A DNA stretch of 64,000 nucleotides from an uncultured Eubacteriales bacterium (GTDB taxonomy: Bacteria; Bacillota; Clostridia; Christensenellales; Aristaeellaceae), in assembly GCA_902793605.1 (NCBI GenBank), contig CADBEB010000004.1:50103-114102 (forward strand), written 5' to 3'. Position numbers and translations under genes: made by a program. The notes below the pieces were generated by a model, which did not search any database, had not been told where the DNA came from, and was given only the letters and a program-made list of their open reading frames with translations. Shown piece after piece: positions 54,620 to 63,889 of the stretch. Positions within the stretch are counted from its first letter, which is position 1; each line of letters begins with the position of its first letter.

Positions 54620-56569
54620 TCAGCCTTTACTTCTCCTGCGCCTTCCGGTCGTTTCCTCCGCCCGGGCCTGCAGTGCTTCCTTCACGGCTTCCGCCGTCTC
54701 CGGCGAAACCTCCGCCGCCTTCTCCGCGGTTTCCGCCGCCGGCGCGGCCGCTTCCTCCGCCGCCTTGTCGGCGACCTCGGTCACGACTTCCGCCGCTTCC
54801 TTCACGGTCTGCTCCGGCGCTTTCTCGTCATACAGCCGCTTCAGCGTTTCTGCCATCAGCTCGCTGCTGTGGGCTGAATTCTCGTTCTCCGCCGCGGCCG
54901 CATGGTCTGCTTCCGTTCCACCGTTGTTGATCTCGCTCCGGCGGTGCTTCGGCTTCGTGCCGTAGTCGCGATAGGTCGCGCCTTCCAGGTGGTCCATAGC
55001 CTTCTTTGAATCGCTCCGGCTCTTGCCGCGGCGTACCGCGCCGATCAGCAACAGGAGCAGCAGCAGGCCGCCGACGCCGGCCAGGATCCACTTCGCGATA
55101 CCGGCAACACCCTCCGCCTGATCCAGCCATTCGGGTTCCGGCTGGTCGGTCGGCAGCGGCTCGGTCGCCGGGGCCGGCGGGGTCACCAGTGGCGCCTCGG
55201 TCGGCACCGGCGTGGGCTCCGCATAGGCGATCGGGATCGCGTTGCTGTCGAAGTTCAGCGTCTGTCCCAGCACATCCTTGCAGCTCGCTGTGAACTGGTA
55301 GCTGCCCGCCATGCTGACTTCCGTATCCCGGATGAAGGACACGCTCTCACCCGCCGGAATGCTCTCCACGCTGTACAGGGGCGTCTCCACCGCTTTCACT
55401 GTCACATTTTTGACTTCCACCGCGCTGTCGTTGTGCAGCACGAAGGAGAACCGGACCGTTCCCGGCAGCTTGTATACCTTGTCCCGGTCGGCGGATGCCT
55501 CGAGGTTCAGGACAATCTGCTGCGTCGGGTCGGTGGCGATCACGTTGATCCGGCCGGTCGCCGTTTCCACTTCCTTCCCTGTGCCGTCCTCGCCCTTGAC
55601 CGTAAACTGGATGTCCTGCGTCTCGGTGATCGTCAGTTCCTTTTCCAGGGCCAGGGTCTCGCCTGCCGGCACCTTTTCGTTGCTGAACACGGTCCCCAGC
55701 GCGGCGTCCGTTGCCGTCACGTTCGTGAAATCCGTCGTGCCGGAGTTCTTCAGTTTCAGGGTCAGCTTCACCGTGTCGCCGGGCGCGCCGCCCTTCTTGT
55801 CCGCCGTCAGCGTGGCGGAAAGTTTGACCTCGCCGTACTTGACCGTCGCGCTGTCCACCTTCGAGGTGAAGGTCTTCCCGCCGGCCTTATAGGAGATCGT
55901 GGCGTTACTGGTCAGGTCCTTCGTGCCCATCACGGCTGTAAAGGTATATTTCCCCGTTTCTCCCGCGGCGATCGAATCAATCGTCCCGCTCTTGGTGGAG
56001 ATGGTGGTGTTTTCCTTGATCGTTATGCCGCTTACGTCCACCGGGCCTACGTTGGTGATCTCATAGGTCACGCTGACTTCCTGCCCCTTCTGGGCAGTCT
56101 GCGGCATGATGGTGCGTTCGATCTCGAGCTCCGGATCGGCGCCAGTGTACTGGATCTTCTTGGAGAAGTTCTTGGTCTTGTTGACAAGCGTGTTTTCCCC
56201 GTTCTCGTCCACCTCGTCGCTGTAAACGGAGTATTTGATCTTGAAGGTGATCTTGCCCGCTTCCAGCTCCTTCTGGGTCACGGTCCACTGGCCGGACCAG
56301 TTCTTGCTCGCGCCGACGGCCAGCGTGGGCGAGCCGAACTCTTCGACCTTCTTGCCGCTGGGGTAGTACAGCGTCACCGGGCTGGGCATATCAACGTCAC
56401 CGACGTTGGTCACCGTGATGGACACCGTGATCGACCTCGGCGCACTGAACTTGTTGGTGCTCAGCTCCATGGAAACCTTCATCGGGTCATCCGCGAGCGC
56501 CGCGGAAGCGCACAGCAGTACCAGCGCGATCCCCAGCACCAAAGCAAGCAGCAAGCGTTTTCTGATCAT
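54620..56569 (-). CDS. Surface-anchored protein with repeated CARDB/Ig-like domains
   Basis: A 649-aa exported protein. The signal peptide is residues 1-26 (ending ASAALA). About four beta-rich domains follow to residue 465, each with a T-N-V-G-x-V-D or N-S-G-T-x-x-F-x-N-V motif near its middle (TVTNVGDVDMPSP, EITNVGPVDVSG, KLKNSGTTDFTN and LHNDSAVEVKN), as in CARDB/NEW3 adhesion-type domains. After a PTP linker, one membrane span lies near 490-512, and the remaining tail is cytoplasmic, acidic and rich in Ala and Glu. It is probably a cell-surface binding protein; no enzyme motif is seen. A near-perfect promoter is upstream. Confidence 0.82.
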   Translation of the reverse strand: MIRKRLLLALVLGIALVLLCASAALADDPMKVSMELSTNKFSAPRSITVSITVTNVGDVDMPSPVTLYYPSGKKVEEFGSPTLAVGASKNWSGQWTVTQKELEAGKITFKIKYSVYSDEVDENGENTLVNKTKNFSKKIQYTGADPELEIERTIMPQTAQKGQEVSVTYEITNVGPVDVSGITIKENTTISTKSGTIDSIAAGETGKYTFTAVMGTKDLTSNATISYKAGGKTFTSKVDSATVKYGEVKLSATLTADKKGGAPGDTVKLTLKLKNSGTTDFTNVTATDAALGTVFSNEKVPAGETLALEKELTITETQDIQFTVKGEDGTGKEVETATGRINVIATDPTQQIVLNLEASADRDKVYKLPGTVRFSFVLHNDSAVEVKNVTVKAVETPLYSVESIPAGESVSFIRDTEVSMAGSYQFTASCKDVLGQTLNFDSNAIPIAYAEPTPVPTEAPLVTPPAPATEPLPTDQPEPEWLDQAEGVAGIAKWILAGVGGLLLLLLLIGAVRRGKSRSDSKKAMDHLEGATYRDYGTKPKHRRSEINNGGTEADHAAAAENENSAHSSELMAETLKRLYDEKAPEQTVKEAAEVVTEVADKAAEEAAAPAAETAEKAAEVSPETAEAVKEALQARAEETTGRRRRSKG

Positions 56570-56667
56570 ATTGTCTCAGAGCCCGTAGGCTCCTTCCCCC
56601 TTCCTCCGTCCTCCGTCGGAATCCCGGACGGATACGTCAATATGGATCAATACAGGATATCTATATT

Positions 56668-56696
56668 ATTCTATAGTCAAAGTCCTCTTATGTCAA
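56668..56696 (-). promoter_or_regulatory. Promoter of the surface gene pair
   Basis: A perfect TTGACA (56696-56691), a 17-bp spacer and TAGAAT (56673-56668) on the minus strand. The 341-bp gap 56570-56910 holds only this promoter, the livJ promoter and the direct repeats at 56771. Confidence 0.85.
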
Positions 56697-56770
56697 GGTT
56701 TTCGCCCCTTCCGGAACCCGTCTTTCCCGTACCGTTCCCAGTCTTCAGTATCCCATCATTCCGAATTATG

Positions 56771-56789
56771 ACTTTTACTGAACTTTTAC
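56771..56789 (+). repeat. Two 8-bp direct repeats upstream of livJ
   Basis: ACTTTTAC at 56771-56778 and 56782-56789, with an 11-bp period, about 40-55 bp upstream of the -35. The period equals one helical turn, so an activator site is possible. Confidence 0.4.
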
Positions 56790-56825
56790 CAAACTGAAAA
56801 AACAACGAAGAAACATTTCCAAAGC

Positions 56826-56853
56826 CTTTACTCATTGAGATTCCGGTGTATAA
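56826..56853 (+). promoter_or_regulatory. Promoter of livJHMGF
   Basis: TTTACT (56826-56831), a 16-bp spacer and a perfect TATAAT (56848-56853). Confidence 0.72.
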
Positions 56854-56910
56854 TGGACGCTACAAAGTTTCTATGCTTTGCTTACCTTATTTATTGAGGA
56901 GGAAACAACC

Positions 56911-58038
56911 ATGAAAAAGCTGATCGCACTGGCCTTGGCGCTGGTTCTGGCGCTGACCGTCTGCTCCGCCTTTGCGGAGGAGGCCATTACCCTGAAGATC
57001 GCCCATATCGGCCCGCTGACCGGTCCTGCCGCCCTGTACGGTATCGCCACCAGCCGCGGCGCCCAGATCGCCGTCGATGAGATCAACGCCGCCGGCGGAA
57101 AGTACAGGATCGAACTGATCGACGAAGATGACGAGCACAACGTGGAAAAGGTCATCAACGCCTACAACGCCGCGCTGGATGCCGGTGCTCAGATGATCAT
57201 CGGCACCACCACCTCCAAGCCCTGCGAAGCCGCCGGTGCCCAGGGATATACCGACCGCGTATTCTTCCTGACCCCCTCCGCTTCTTCCACCGCTGTCATC
57301 GAAGACAAAGACAACGTCTTCCAGGTTTGCTTCACCGACCCGAACCAGGGCGCCGCTTCCGCTCAGTACATCGCTGAGAACAAGCTGGGCACCAAGGTCG
57401 CCGTGATCTACAACAACGCCGACGTGTATTCCACCGGCATCCGTGATACCTTCGTCGAGAAGGGTGCGGAGCTCGGCCTGGAGATCGTCAGCGAGGAAAC
57501 CTTCACCGATGAGACCACGGACTTCACCGTCCAGGTCGGCAAGGCCCAGGAAGCCGGCGCTGAGATCGTCTTCCTGCCCATGTACTACACCCCCGCTTCC
57601 CTGATCCTGAAGACCGCGGCTGACAAGAACTACAAGCCCATCTTCTTCGGCGTGGACGGCATGGACGGTATCCTATCCGTGGAAGGCTTCGATACCTCCC
57701 TGGCCGAGGGCGTCATGCTGCTGACCCCCTTCGTCGCCACCTCCGAGGATCCCAAGGTCGCAAACTTCGTCAAGCTCTATCAGGACAAGTTCGGTGAGAC
57801 CCCCATCCAGTTCGCTGCGGACTCCTATGACGGCATCTACATCCTGGTCGCCGCCGCCGAAAAGGCCGGCATCACCGCCGAGACCACGCCCGAGGAAGCC
57901 TGTGAGCTGCTGATCGCCGCCATGAAGGAGATCAAGGTCGACGGTATCACCGGTTCCATGACCTGGGACGAGTCCGGCGCCGTCACTAAGACGCCCATGG
58001 CCGCCACCATCGAGAACGGCGTATACGTCTTCAAGTAA
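56911..58038 (+). CDS. livJ: Branched-chain amino acid ABC transporter substrate-binding protein
   Basis: A 375-aa extracellular solute-binding protein. The signal peptide covers residues 1-22, ending SAFAEE; the LTVC before it is a poor lipobox. The periplasmic-binding type I fold shows IAHIGPLTGPAALYG near residue 30, and ligand-binding motifs typical of Leu/Ile/Val binders. The ATG at 56911 is preceded by a strong GAGGAGG. An in-frame codon at 56878 is too early. It is first in livJHMGF. The precise amino acid is not certain; branched-chain amino acids are the family's usual ligands. Confidence 0.93.
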   Translation: MKKLIALALALVLALTVCSAFAEEAITLKIAHIGPLTGPAALYGIATSRGAQIAVDEINAAGGKYRIELIDEDDEHNVEKVINAYNAALDAGAQMIIGTTTSKPCEAAGAQGYTDRVFFLTPSASSTAVIEDKDNVFQVCFTDPNQGAASAQYIAENKLGTKVAVIYNNADVYSTGIRDTFVEKGAELGLEIVSEETFTDETTDFTVQVGKAQEAGAEIVFLPMYYTPASLILKTAADKNYKPIFFGVDGMDGILSVEGFDTSLAEGVMLLTPFVATSEDPKVANFVKLYQDKFGETPIQFAADSYDGIYILVAAAEKAGITAETTPEEACELLIAAMKEIKVDGITGSMTWDESGAVTKTPMAATIENGVYVFK

Positions 58039-58064
58039 TTGATCCCGTAAGCGCACTTTTGCGG

Positions 58065-58087
58065 ACCGGTCCTCTTTCAGGACCGGT
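58065..58087 (+). terminator. Hairpin between livJ and livH
   Basis: A 9-bp perfect stem ACCGGTCCT / AGGACCGGT with a 5-nt loop, followed by only TT. Probably a partial terminator or a 3' stabiliser that keeps livJ mRNA in excess. Confidence 0.65.
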
Positions 58088-58107
58088 TTCGCTAATTAGG
58101 AGTTTTT

Positions 58108-58986
58108 ATGATTTTTCTTGATAATCTGATCAACGGTCTCAGCCTGGGCAGCATCTACGCGATCATCGCCCTCGGCTACACCATGGTCTACGGCATCGCC
58201 CGGATGCTGAACTTCGCCCATGGCGACGTCATCATGGTCGGCGCCTATATCGCCTTCTGCGGCCTGCAGTACTGGGGCCTGCCCCCGGTGCTGGCCTTTG
58301 TGGTCGCCATGCTGTTCTGCACCTGCCTGGGCATCACCATCGAGGGGCTTGCCTACCGCCCGCTCCGCCAGGCGACCTCCCTTGCCGTTCTGATCACTGC
58401 TATCGGCATGAGCTACCTGCTGCAGAATATCGCCCTGATGATCTGGGGAGCCAATCCCAAGTCCTTCCCCACCACCTTCATCAACGGCAGCAGCATCCGC
58501 CTGGGTCAGCTGAACATCTCCACCGCCGCCATCATTACCATCCTGGCCAACGTGGTCATCATGGTGGGCCTGACCCTCTTCACCTCCCGAACAAAGCTGG
58601 GCAAGGCCATGCGCTGCGTGTCGGAGGACCGGGGCGCCGCGGAGCTGATGGGGATCAACGTCAACCGGACCATCTCCCTCACCTTCGCCATCGGCAGCGC
58701 GCTGGCGGCCATCGCCGGCATCCTGCTCTGCTCCTCCTATCCGATCCTGCAGCCGACCACCGGCTCCATGCCGGGTATCAAGGCCTTCACCGCCGCCGTT
58801 TTCGGCGGCATCGGTTCGATCCCCGGGGCCATGCTTGGCGGCATCCTGCTCGGTGTCATCGAGATCTTCGGCAAAGCCTATATCTCCACTGAGCTGGGGG
58901 ATGCGATCGTCTTCGCGGTGCTGATCATCGTCCTGCTGGTCAAGCCGGCCGGACTGCTGGGCAAGCCCATGCGTGAGAAAGTGTGA
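58108..58986 (+). CDS. livH: Branched-chain amino acid ABC transporter permease LivH
   Basis: A 292-aa membrane subunit with eight or so hydrophobic segments. It opens with NGLSLGSIYAIIALGYTMVYGIARMLNF, the family's typical N-terminal, and the coupling loop G-x-A-M-R-C-V-S-E-D appears near residue 167. A TTAGGAG SD precedes the ATG. It overlaps the leader of livM by one codon-length region. With LivM it forms the transport path, driven by LivG and LivF. Confidence 0.95.
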   Translation: MIFLDNLINGLSLGSIYAIIALGYTMVYGIARMLNFAHGDVIMVGAYIAFCGLQYWGLPPVLAFVVAMLFCTCLGITIEGLAYRPLRQATSLAVLITAIGMSYLLQNIALMIWGANPKSFPTTFINGSSIRLGQLNISTAAIITILANVVIMVGLTLFTSRTKLGKAMRCVSEDRGAAELMGINVNRTISLTFAIGSALAAIAGILLCSSYPILQPTTGSMPGIKAFTAAVFGGIGSIPGAMLGGILLGVIEIFGKAYISTELGDAIVFAVLIIVLLVKPAGLLGKPMREKV

Positions 58987-58996
58987 GGTGGGGAAT

Positions 58997-60079
58997 ATGA
59001 CGAAAGCAAAGCGCAAACGCCTCATCTACAACCTGGTCACCTTCGGCCTCGTGATCGGCGCCTTCATCATCCTGGAGAACATGATCGCCGCCAAGGCCAT
59101 CAGCCGCTCCCTCAAGGGTCAGCTGGTGCCCATCTGCGCCTGGATCATCATGGCTGTCTCCCTGAACCTGGTCATCGGCTTCTCGGGAGAACTCAGCCTC
59201 GGCCACGCCGGCTTCATGAGCATCGGCGCCTATACCGGCGCCGTCGTCAGCGGCTGGCTCGTGGCGGCCTTTGATATGCAGGATCCCATCCTGCGCCTGG
59301 TGCTCACGATTCTCGCCGGCGGCATCCTCGCCGGAATCTTCGGCGTGCTCATCGGCATCCCCGTCCTCCGCCTCCGGGGCGACTACCTGGCCATCGTGAC
59401 CCTCGCTTTCGGCGAGATCATCCGAAACCTGGTCAACGTCCTGTATATCGGCACCGCGGACGGGAATCTGCATTTTGCCTTCCTGAACAAGGAGATGCCG
59501 GCAAACGTCACCATGCTCGTGGACGGCGCCAAGGGTGCGGTCAAGATCAAGCCGATCTCCACCTTCGAGGTGGGCTTCGTGCTCATCCTGATCACCCTCC
59601 TCGTCGTCCTGAATCTGGTCAATTCCCGTGCCGGGCGCGCGATCCAGGCCACCCGGGACAACCGCATCGCCGCGGAGTCCATGGGCGTTTCCGTCACCAA
59701 GTACAAGATGATGGCCTTCGTCACAGCCGCCGTGCTCGCCGGAATGGCCGGCGCGCTCTATGGCCTGAATTCATCGACCGTCGTCCCGACCCAATTCACC
59801 TTCAACCAGTCCATCAATGTGCTGGTCTTCGTGGTGCTTGGCGGCCTGGGCAACGTCCTGGGATCCATCATCTCCGCCACCTTCCTGACCGTCCTGCCGG
59901 AGGTCCTCCGGGAGTTTGCGGATTACCGGATGCTGGTTTATGCAGTCGTGCTGATCCTGGTTATGATCTTTACCAACAACCCGACCACCCGCGCCATCGC
60001 GGACCGTCTCTTTGCCCCCGTGAAAAAGCTTTTCCATAAGGACCGCCGGGAAACCGCCGGAGGAGGTGACGTCAAATGA
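58997..60079 (+). CDS. livM: Branched-chain amino acid ABC transporter permease LivM
   Basis: A 360-aa membrane subunit. LVIGFSGELSLGHAGFMSIGAYTGA near residues 52-76 is the LivM signature, and AIQATRDNRIAAESMGV near 214-230 is the coupling loop. The ATG at 58997 has GAGGTGGGG upstream; an earlier in-frame codon at 58973 overlaps livH and is less likely. Its stop overlaps the livG start (ATGA). The chain ends in a basic tail, KKLFHKDRRE. Confidence 0.95.
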   Translation: MTKAKRKRLIYNLVTFGLVIGAFIILENMIAAKAISRSLKGQLVPICAWIIMAVSLNLVIGFSGELSLGHAGFMSIGAYTGAVVSGWLVAAFDMQDPILRLVLTILAGGILAGIFGVLIGIPVLRLRGDYLAIVTLAFGEIIRNLVNVLYIGTADGNLHFAFLNKEMPANVTMLVDGAKGAVKIKPISTFEVGFVLILITLLVVLNLVNSRAGRAIQATRDNRIAAESMGVSVTKYKMMAFVTAAVLAGMAGALYGLNSSTVVPTQFTFNQSINVLVFVVLGGLGNVLGSIISATFLTVLPEVLREFADYRMLVYAVVLILVMIFTNNPTTRAIADRLFAPVKKLFHKDRRETAGGGDVK

Positions 60080-60933
60080 CACAGAAGAAGAAGCACCGCT
60101 CCGATACCAAAATGGTCCCCGTGCCTTCCCATTCCATCGTCCCCGAGCGTGATGTGAATGAGATCCCGGTTATGGAGACCCGCCACCTTGGTATCGAATT
60201 CGGCGGCCTCAAGGCCGTGGACGATTTCAACCTCACCATCGGCAAAACGGAGATCGCCGGCCTCATCGGCCCCAACGGCGCCGGGAAGACCACTGTCTTC
60301 AATCTCCTCACCAAGGTGTACGAGCCCACCTCAGGCGCGGTCCTCGTCAACGGCCAGGACCTGCATGGCATGTCCATCGTCCAGGCTTCCCGCCTGGGCA
60401 TCGCCCGGACCTTCCAGAATATCCGCCTTTTCGATAAGATGACTGTGGAAGAGAACGTGCGCATCGGCCTGCATAACCAGATCAAGTATGATATGTTCAC
60501 CGGCATCCTCCGCCTCCCGCGTTACTGGAAGCAGGAAAAGCACCAGCATAAGCGGGCCATGGAGCTCCTGGATATCTTCGGTATGCAGGATCTGGCGGAT
60601 GAAACCGCCGGCAGCCTGCCCTACGGTGCCCAGCGCCGCCTGGAGATCGTCCGGGCCCTCGCGACGGATCCGAAGCTCCTCCTTCTGGATGAGCCGGCCG
60701 CCGGCATGAACCCGCACGAGACCGAGGAGCTCATGGAGAACATCGCGAAGATCCGGGACCAGTTCCAGATCGCGATCCTCCTCATCGAGCATGATATGAG
60801 CCTGGTCATGGGCGTGTGCGAAGGCATTTGCGTCCTGAACTTCGGCAAGATCATCGCCAAGGGCACCGCCGATGAGATCCAGGCGAACCCCGCCGTCATC
60901 GAAGCCTATCTGGGCAAGAAAAAGGAGGGGTAA
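60076..60933 (+). CDS. livG: Branched-chain amino acid ABC transporter ATP-binding protein LivG
   Basis: A 285-aa ATPase. Walker A is GPNGAGKTT near residue 64, the Q-loop is in RTFQNIRLF, the signature is LPYGAQRRLEI near 185, Walker B is LLLLDEPAAGMNP, and the H-loop is LIEHDM. The first 35 residues are a polar extension not usual in LivG. The gene overlaps livM by 4 nt and has a GGAGGTGA SD. It pairs with LivF as the heterodimeric motor of the transporter. Confidence 0.95.
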   Translation: MTQKKKHRSDTKMVPVPSHSIVPERDVNEIPVMETRHLGIEFGGLKAVDDFNLTIGKTEIAGLIGPNGAGKTTVFNLLTKVYEPTSGAVLVNGQDLHGMSIVQASRLGIARTFQNIRLFDKMTVEENVRIGLHNQIKYDMFTGILRLPRYWKQEKHQHKRAMELLDIFGMQDLADETAGSLPYGAQRRLEIVRALATDPKLLLLDEPAAGMNPHETEELMENIAKIRDQFQIAILLIEHDMSLVMGVCEGICVLNFGKIIAKGTADEIQANPAVIEAYLGKKKEG

Positions 60934-60935
60934 CT

Positions 60936-61685
60936 ATGAGTGAAATCAAAAATCCTGCCGTCACCTCCGATCAGAGCCTGCCCCTTCTCAAGGTGAAGGA
61001 CCTGCACGTTTACTACGGCGCCATCCACGCAGTCAAGGGCATCTCCCTGGAAGTGCATGAAGGGGAGATCGTGACCCTCATCGGCGCCAACGGCGCCGGC
61101 AAGTCCACCACCCTGAACACCGTTGCCGGCCTCCTGAAGCCCCGCCAGGGCTCCATCGTCCTCGGCGGCGTCCCCGTCGACGGCACCGCCGCCTCGAAGA
61201 TGGTCTTCAAGGGCCTCAGCCTCTGCCCCGAAGGCCGCCGCATCTTCCAGCAGATGACCGTCCGGGAAAACCTCGAGATGGGCGCTTACAGCCGGCCCAG
61301 GGAAGAGATCGAAGCTTCCCTGGAGGATGTCTTCGGCCGCTTCCCCCGCCTAAAGGAGCGCGAAAAGCAGATCGGCGGAACGCTTTCCGGAGGCGAGCAG
61401 CAGATGCTCGCCATGGCCCGTGCGCTCATGAGCCGCCCGAAGTTGCTTATGCTGGATGAGCCCTCCATGGGCCTTGCTCCGATCCTCGTCGACCAGATCT
61501 TCGGCATTATTGAGGAGATGCACGCCTCCGGCGTCACCATCCTCCTTGTCGAGCAGAACGCCCAGATGGCGCTATCCGTCGCCAACCGGGCCTATGTCCT
61601 CGAGACCGGCGCCATCTCCATGTCCGGCGACGCCTCGGATCTGCTGCAGAACGACGACGTCCGCAAAGCCTATCTGGGCAGTTGA
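60936..61685 (+). CDS. livF: Branched-chain amino acid ABC transporter ATP-binding protein LivF
   Basis: A 249-aa ATPase, last in livJHMGF. Walker A is GANGAGKST near residue 52, the LivF-specific CPEGRRIF follows near 92, the signature is LSGGEQQML near 148, and Walker B is LLMLDEPSMGL. The first residues (to about 18) are a polar extension before the conserved LLKVKDLHVYYG. It begins 2 nt after livG with an AGGAGG-like SD. A hairpin repeat follows the stop before the convergent sstT gene. Confidence 0.95.
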   Translation: MSEIKNPAVTSDQSLPLLKVKDLHVYYGAIHAVKGISLEVHEGEIVTLIGANGAGKSTTLNTVAGLLKPRQGSIVLGGVPVDGTAASKMVFKGLSLCPEGRRIFQQMTVRENLEMGAYSRPREEIEASLEDVFGRFPRLKEREKQIGGTLSGGEQQMLAMARALMSRPKLLMLDEPSMGLAPILVDQIFGIIEEMHASGVTILLVEQNAQMALSVANRAYVLETGAISMSGDASDLLQNDDVRKAYLGS

Positions 61686-61690
61686 CCCCA

Positions 61691-61751
61691 AAGGGTTTGA
61701 GAGGACGTTGATGCGCGCGGTACGCGAGCCGGTACTGTAGGAGAACCCCTT
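61691..61751 (+). repeat. Dispersed long hairpin repeat, copy D
   Basis: AAGGGTT (61691-61697) and AACCCCTT (61744-61751) close a region with GCGCGCGGTACGCGAGCC, diverged from copies A-C. It follows the livF stop by 5 bp. Confidence 0.55.
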
Positions 61752-61852
61752 CCAGACGGTTTCCCCTTCCTTATCAATAATCTCTTCAAGAAAGGCCGGA
61801 TCCTCTCTCCTTCGTTGAACGCCGCGTATTCCGCCGGACGTCGGACGGACGC

Positions 61853-63079
61853 TCACAGGGGAAGCTTCCGGCCTTCCTTGATCCACTCACGGAATTCCGC
61901 GGTGGCGGTAAACAGCACGTCGCCGGAGGAGTTGATGGCCGTTTCGCAGGAATCCTGGATGACGCTGATGATGAAGCCCACCGCCACCACCTGCATGGCG
62001 ATATCATTGTTGATTCCGAACATGGAGCAGGCCATCGGGATCAGCAGCAGGGATCCGCCGGCCACACCCGAAGTGCCGCAGGCACCCAGGGTAGCCAGGA
62101 TGCTCAGAACAATCGCGCTGACAAAGGATACGCTGACGCCCAGCGTATGCGCCGCTGCCAGCGTCATGATGGTGATGACCACGGCGGCGCCGTCCATGTT
62201 GATGGTCGCGCCCAGAGGGATCGATACGGAATAGAAATCCTTGTCCAGGCCGAGCCGCTCGCACAGGGACATGTTGACAGGAATATTGGCGGCAGAGCTT
62301 CTGGTGAAGAAAGCGGTAATACCGCTCTCCCGCAGGCATTTGAACACCAGCGGATAAGGGTTGCGGCGAAGGATCAGGCCCACGATGAGGGGATTGCTGA
62401 CCAGGGTCACGAAAGCCATTGTTCCAACGAGCAGAAGCAGTAGCCTGCCGTAATCCACGAAGATGGACAAACCGCTGGTGGAAACCGCCGTGAACACCAG
62501 ACCGAGTATGCCGAAGGGCGCCAGCCCGATGATCCAGCGGACAACCTGGGACACGGTGTCGGAGATATTCTGCAGGGAGAGCTTGAGATTCGGGGAGGCG
62601 AAGGCCTTGAACGCAAGCCCCAGCATCACCGCCCAGGCCAGCACGCCGACATAGTTGGCGCTGCCGATGGCTGTGATGGGATTCTGTACGATATTGCCCA
62701 GGATGGACTCAAAGATTTCCAGGAGCCCACTGGGAGGCGTGGAACCGATCTCGCCGGTGGCCAGTTTGATGGTCATGGGGAAGAGGAAACTGGCGATCAC
62801 GGCTATGACAGACGCGATCAACGTGCTCGCCAGATACAGTGCGATCACCGTCGTGAAGCGCTTACCGATACTGCCGGCGGCGTTGGCCAGGGAGCTGATA
62901 ACCAGCACGAAGACCAGCAAAGGTGCGATACCCTTCAGCGCGCCGACAAACAGATCGCCCAGAATGGTGAGGAAGGTGGCCTGCGGCGTCAGAAGCCCGA
63001 AAAAGGTACCGAGCGCCAGACCAATCAGTATTTTGACGATCAGAGAGGTCCCGTTCCAGATTTTGCCGATTGCTTTCAT
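61853..63079 (-). CDS. sstT: Na+/serine-threonine symporter, SstT type
   Basis: A 408-aa membrane transporter of the dicarboxylate/amino acid:cation symporter family. The family's substrate and sodium site region is RSSAANIPVNM near residue 265, followed by IPLGATINMDGAA and GACGTSGVAGGSLLLIP; these fit SstT rather than the glutamate carriers. About eight helices plus two re-entrant loops are expected. The ATG at 63079 has AAAGGAG 8 nt upstream. A small ORF precedes it and a strong promoter is at 63386-63414. It converges on livF. Confidence 0.92.
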   Translation of the reverse strand: MKAIGKIWNGTSLIVKILIGLALGTFFGLLTPQATFLTILGDLFVGALKGIAPLLVFVLVISSLANAAGSIGKRFTTVIALYLASTLIASVIAVIASFLFPMTIKLATGEIGSTPPSGLLEIFESILGNIVQNPITAIGSANYVGVLAWAVMLGLAFKAFASPNLKLSLQNISDTVSQVVRWIIGLAPFGILGLVFTAVSTSGLSIFVDYGRLLLLLVGTMAFVTLVSNPLIVGLILRRNPYPLVFKCLRESGITAFFTRSSAANIPVNMSLCERLGLDKDFYSVSIPLGATINMDGAAVVITIMTLAAAHTLGVSVSFVSAIVLSILATLGACGTSGVAGGSLLLIPMACSMFGINNDIAMQVVAVGFIISVIQDSCETAINSSGDVLFTATAEFREWIKEGRKLPL

Positions 63080-63126
63080 GGAAATAACTCCTTTCAGCCC
63101 CATCGGGGAGGCCGTGATCCACGTTC

Positions 63127-63324
63127 TCAGAAATAGCCGTCTCTGATGCGCTTGCCCATCTTCCTGAGCGCCTCCGACAGCTCCTGCACCAGGCTCATCT
63201 TGATGTTGAAGTTGATGGGTAGGTTCGGATTCCGGTAGGCAGGGTTGATGGCTATGCCCACACAGAAGCTGATGTCGGTGGCCTTCTCAAACAACAGGTG
63301 GCTGATCAGGGACTGTTCAGACAT
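63127..63324 (-). CDS. Small ORF upstream of sstT, function unknown
   Basis: Between a strong promoter and sstT an open frame of 65 codons begins MSEQSLISHLLFEKATD at 63324 and ends KRIRDGYF. No SD precedes the ATG, and a longer frame to 63474 would start before the transcription start. The end, ELSEALRKMGKRIR, is helical and basic. The family was not recognised. It could be a small regulator, a leader ORF or the decayed end of a larger gene. Confidence 0.4.
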   Translation of the reverse strand: MSEQSLISHLLFEKATDISFCVGIAINPAYRNPNLPINFNIKMSLVQELSEALRKMGKRIRDGYF

Positions 63325-63385
63325 AAATGTTTCATTATTTATGCGCCGCGTGGTGCACTCTCCGCTCTCCGTTGAACTCTGACAC

Positions 63386-63414
63386 ATTATAAAGGATGTT
63401 ACTGCACGAATCAA
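63386..63414 (-). promoter_or_regulatory. Promoter of the small ORF and sstT
   Basis: TTGATT (63414-63409), a 17-bp spacer and TATAAT (63391-63386) on the minus strand. Confidence 0.75.
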
Positions 63415-63474
63415 TAGCCCGGGCAAATAACCCTTCATATCGCCCGAGTGCTCCTGCCCTGATCCTGATATCAT

Positions 63475-63889
63475 TAATTCTGCAGAGGCCCGGCTAAAGC
63501 TTACGTTGAAACTGCCGGTGTTTTTTTACAGAATATTCAGAAGATGATTATTGCCGGACTGATTCAACGAATTGATATTTATCGAGGATATGAAATGCGG
63601 GTTCAATTCTGTATCAATGAAAATAGTTTAATGGCATAAAGAGGATAACGACAGTACAGTGACGAATTTATCGTATCATAGTTTTCAGAATTAACACGAC
63701 CGGTTGATCTGACAAAGCAAACGCAACTTGACGGTTGCATTTAACATGGAAAATGAGTTTATTTGAGAATTTTGGTTTTTTTGCTGCCACCTGCTTTCCG
63801 GCGAGCGTATAAACAGATGTCGGGCCACTGAGCAGGCCGGCGCAATTAAATAAAGAAAATAATGAGAGAAAAAAGAGGAGGACACAACG
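63475..63889. other. AT-rich intergenic region, no gene seen
   Basis: These 415 bp are visibly richer in A and T than the rest of the window. No coding frame with an SD was found. The end holds a strong GAGGAGG SD for the next gene; the promoter of that gene is not clear. Confidence 0.6.
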
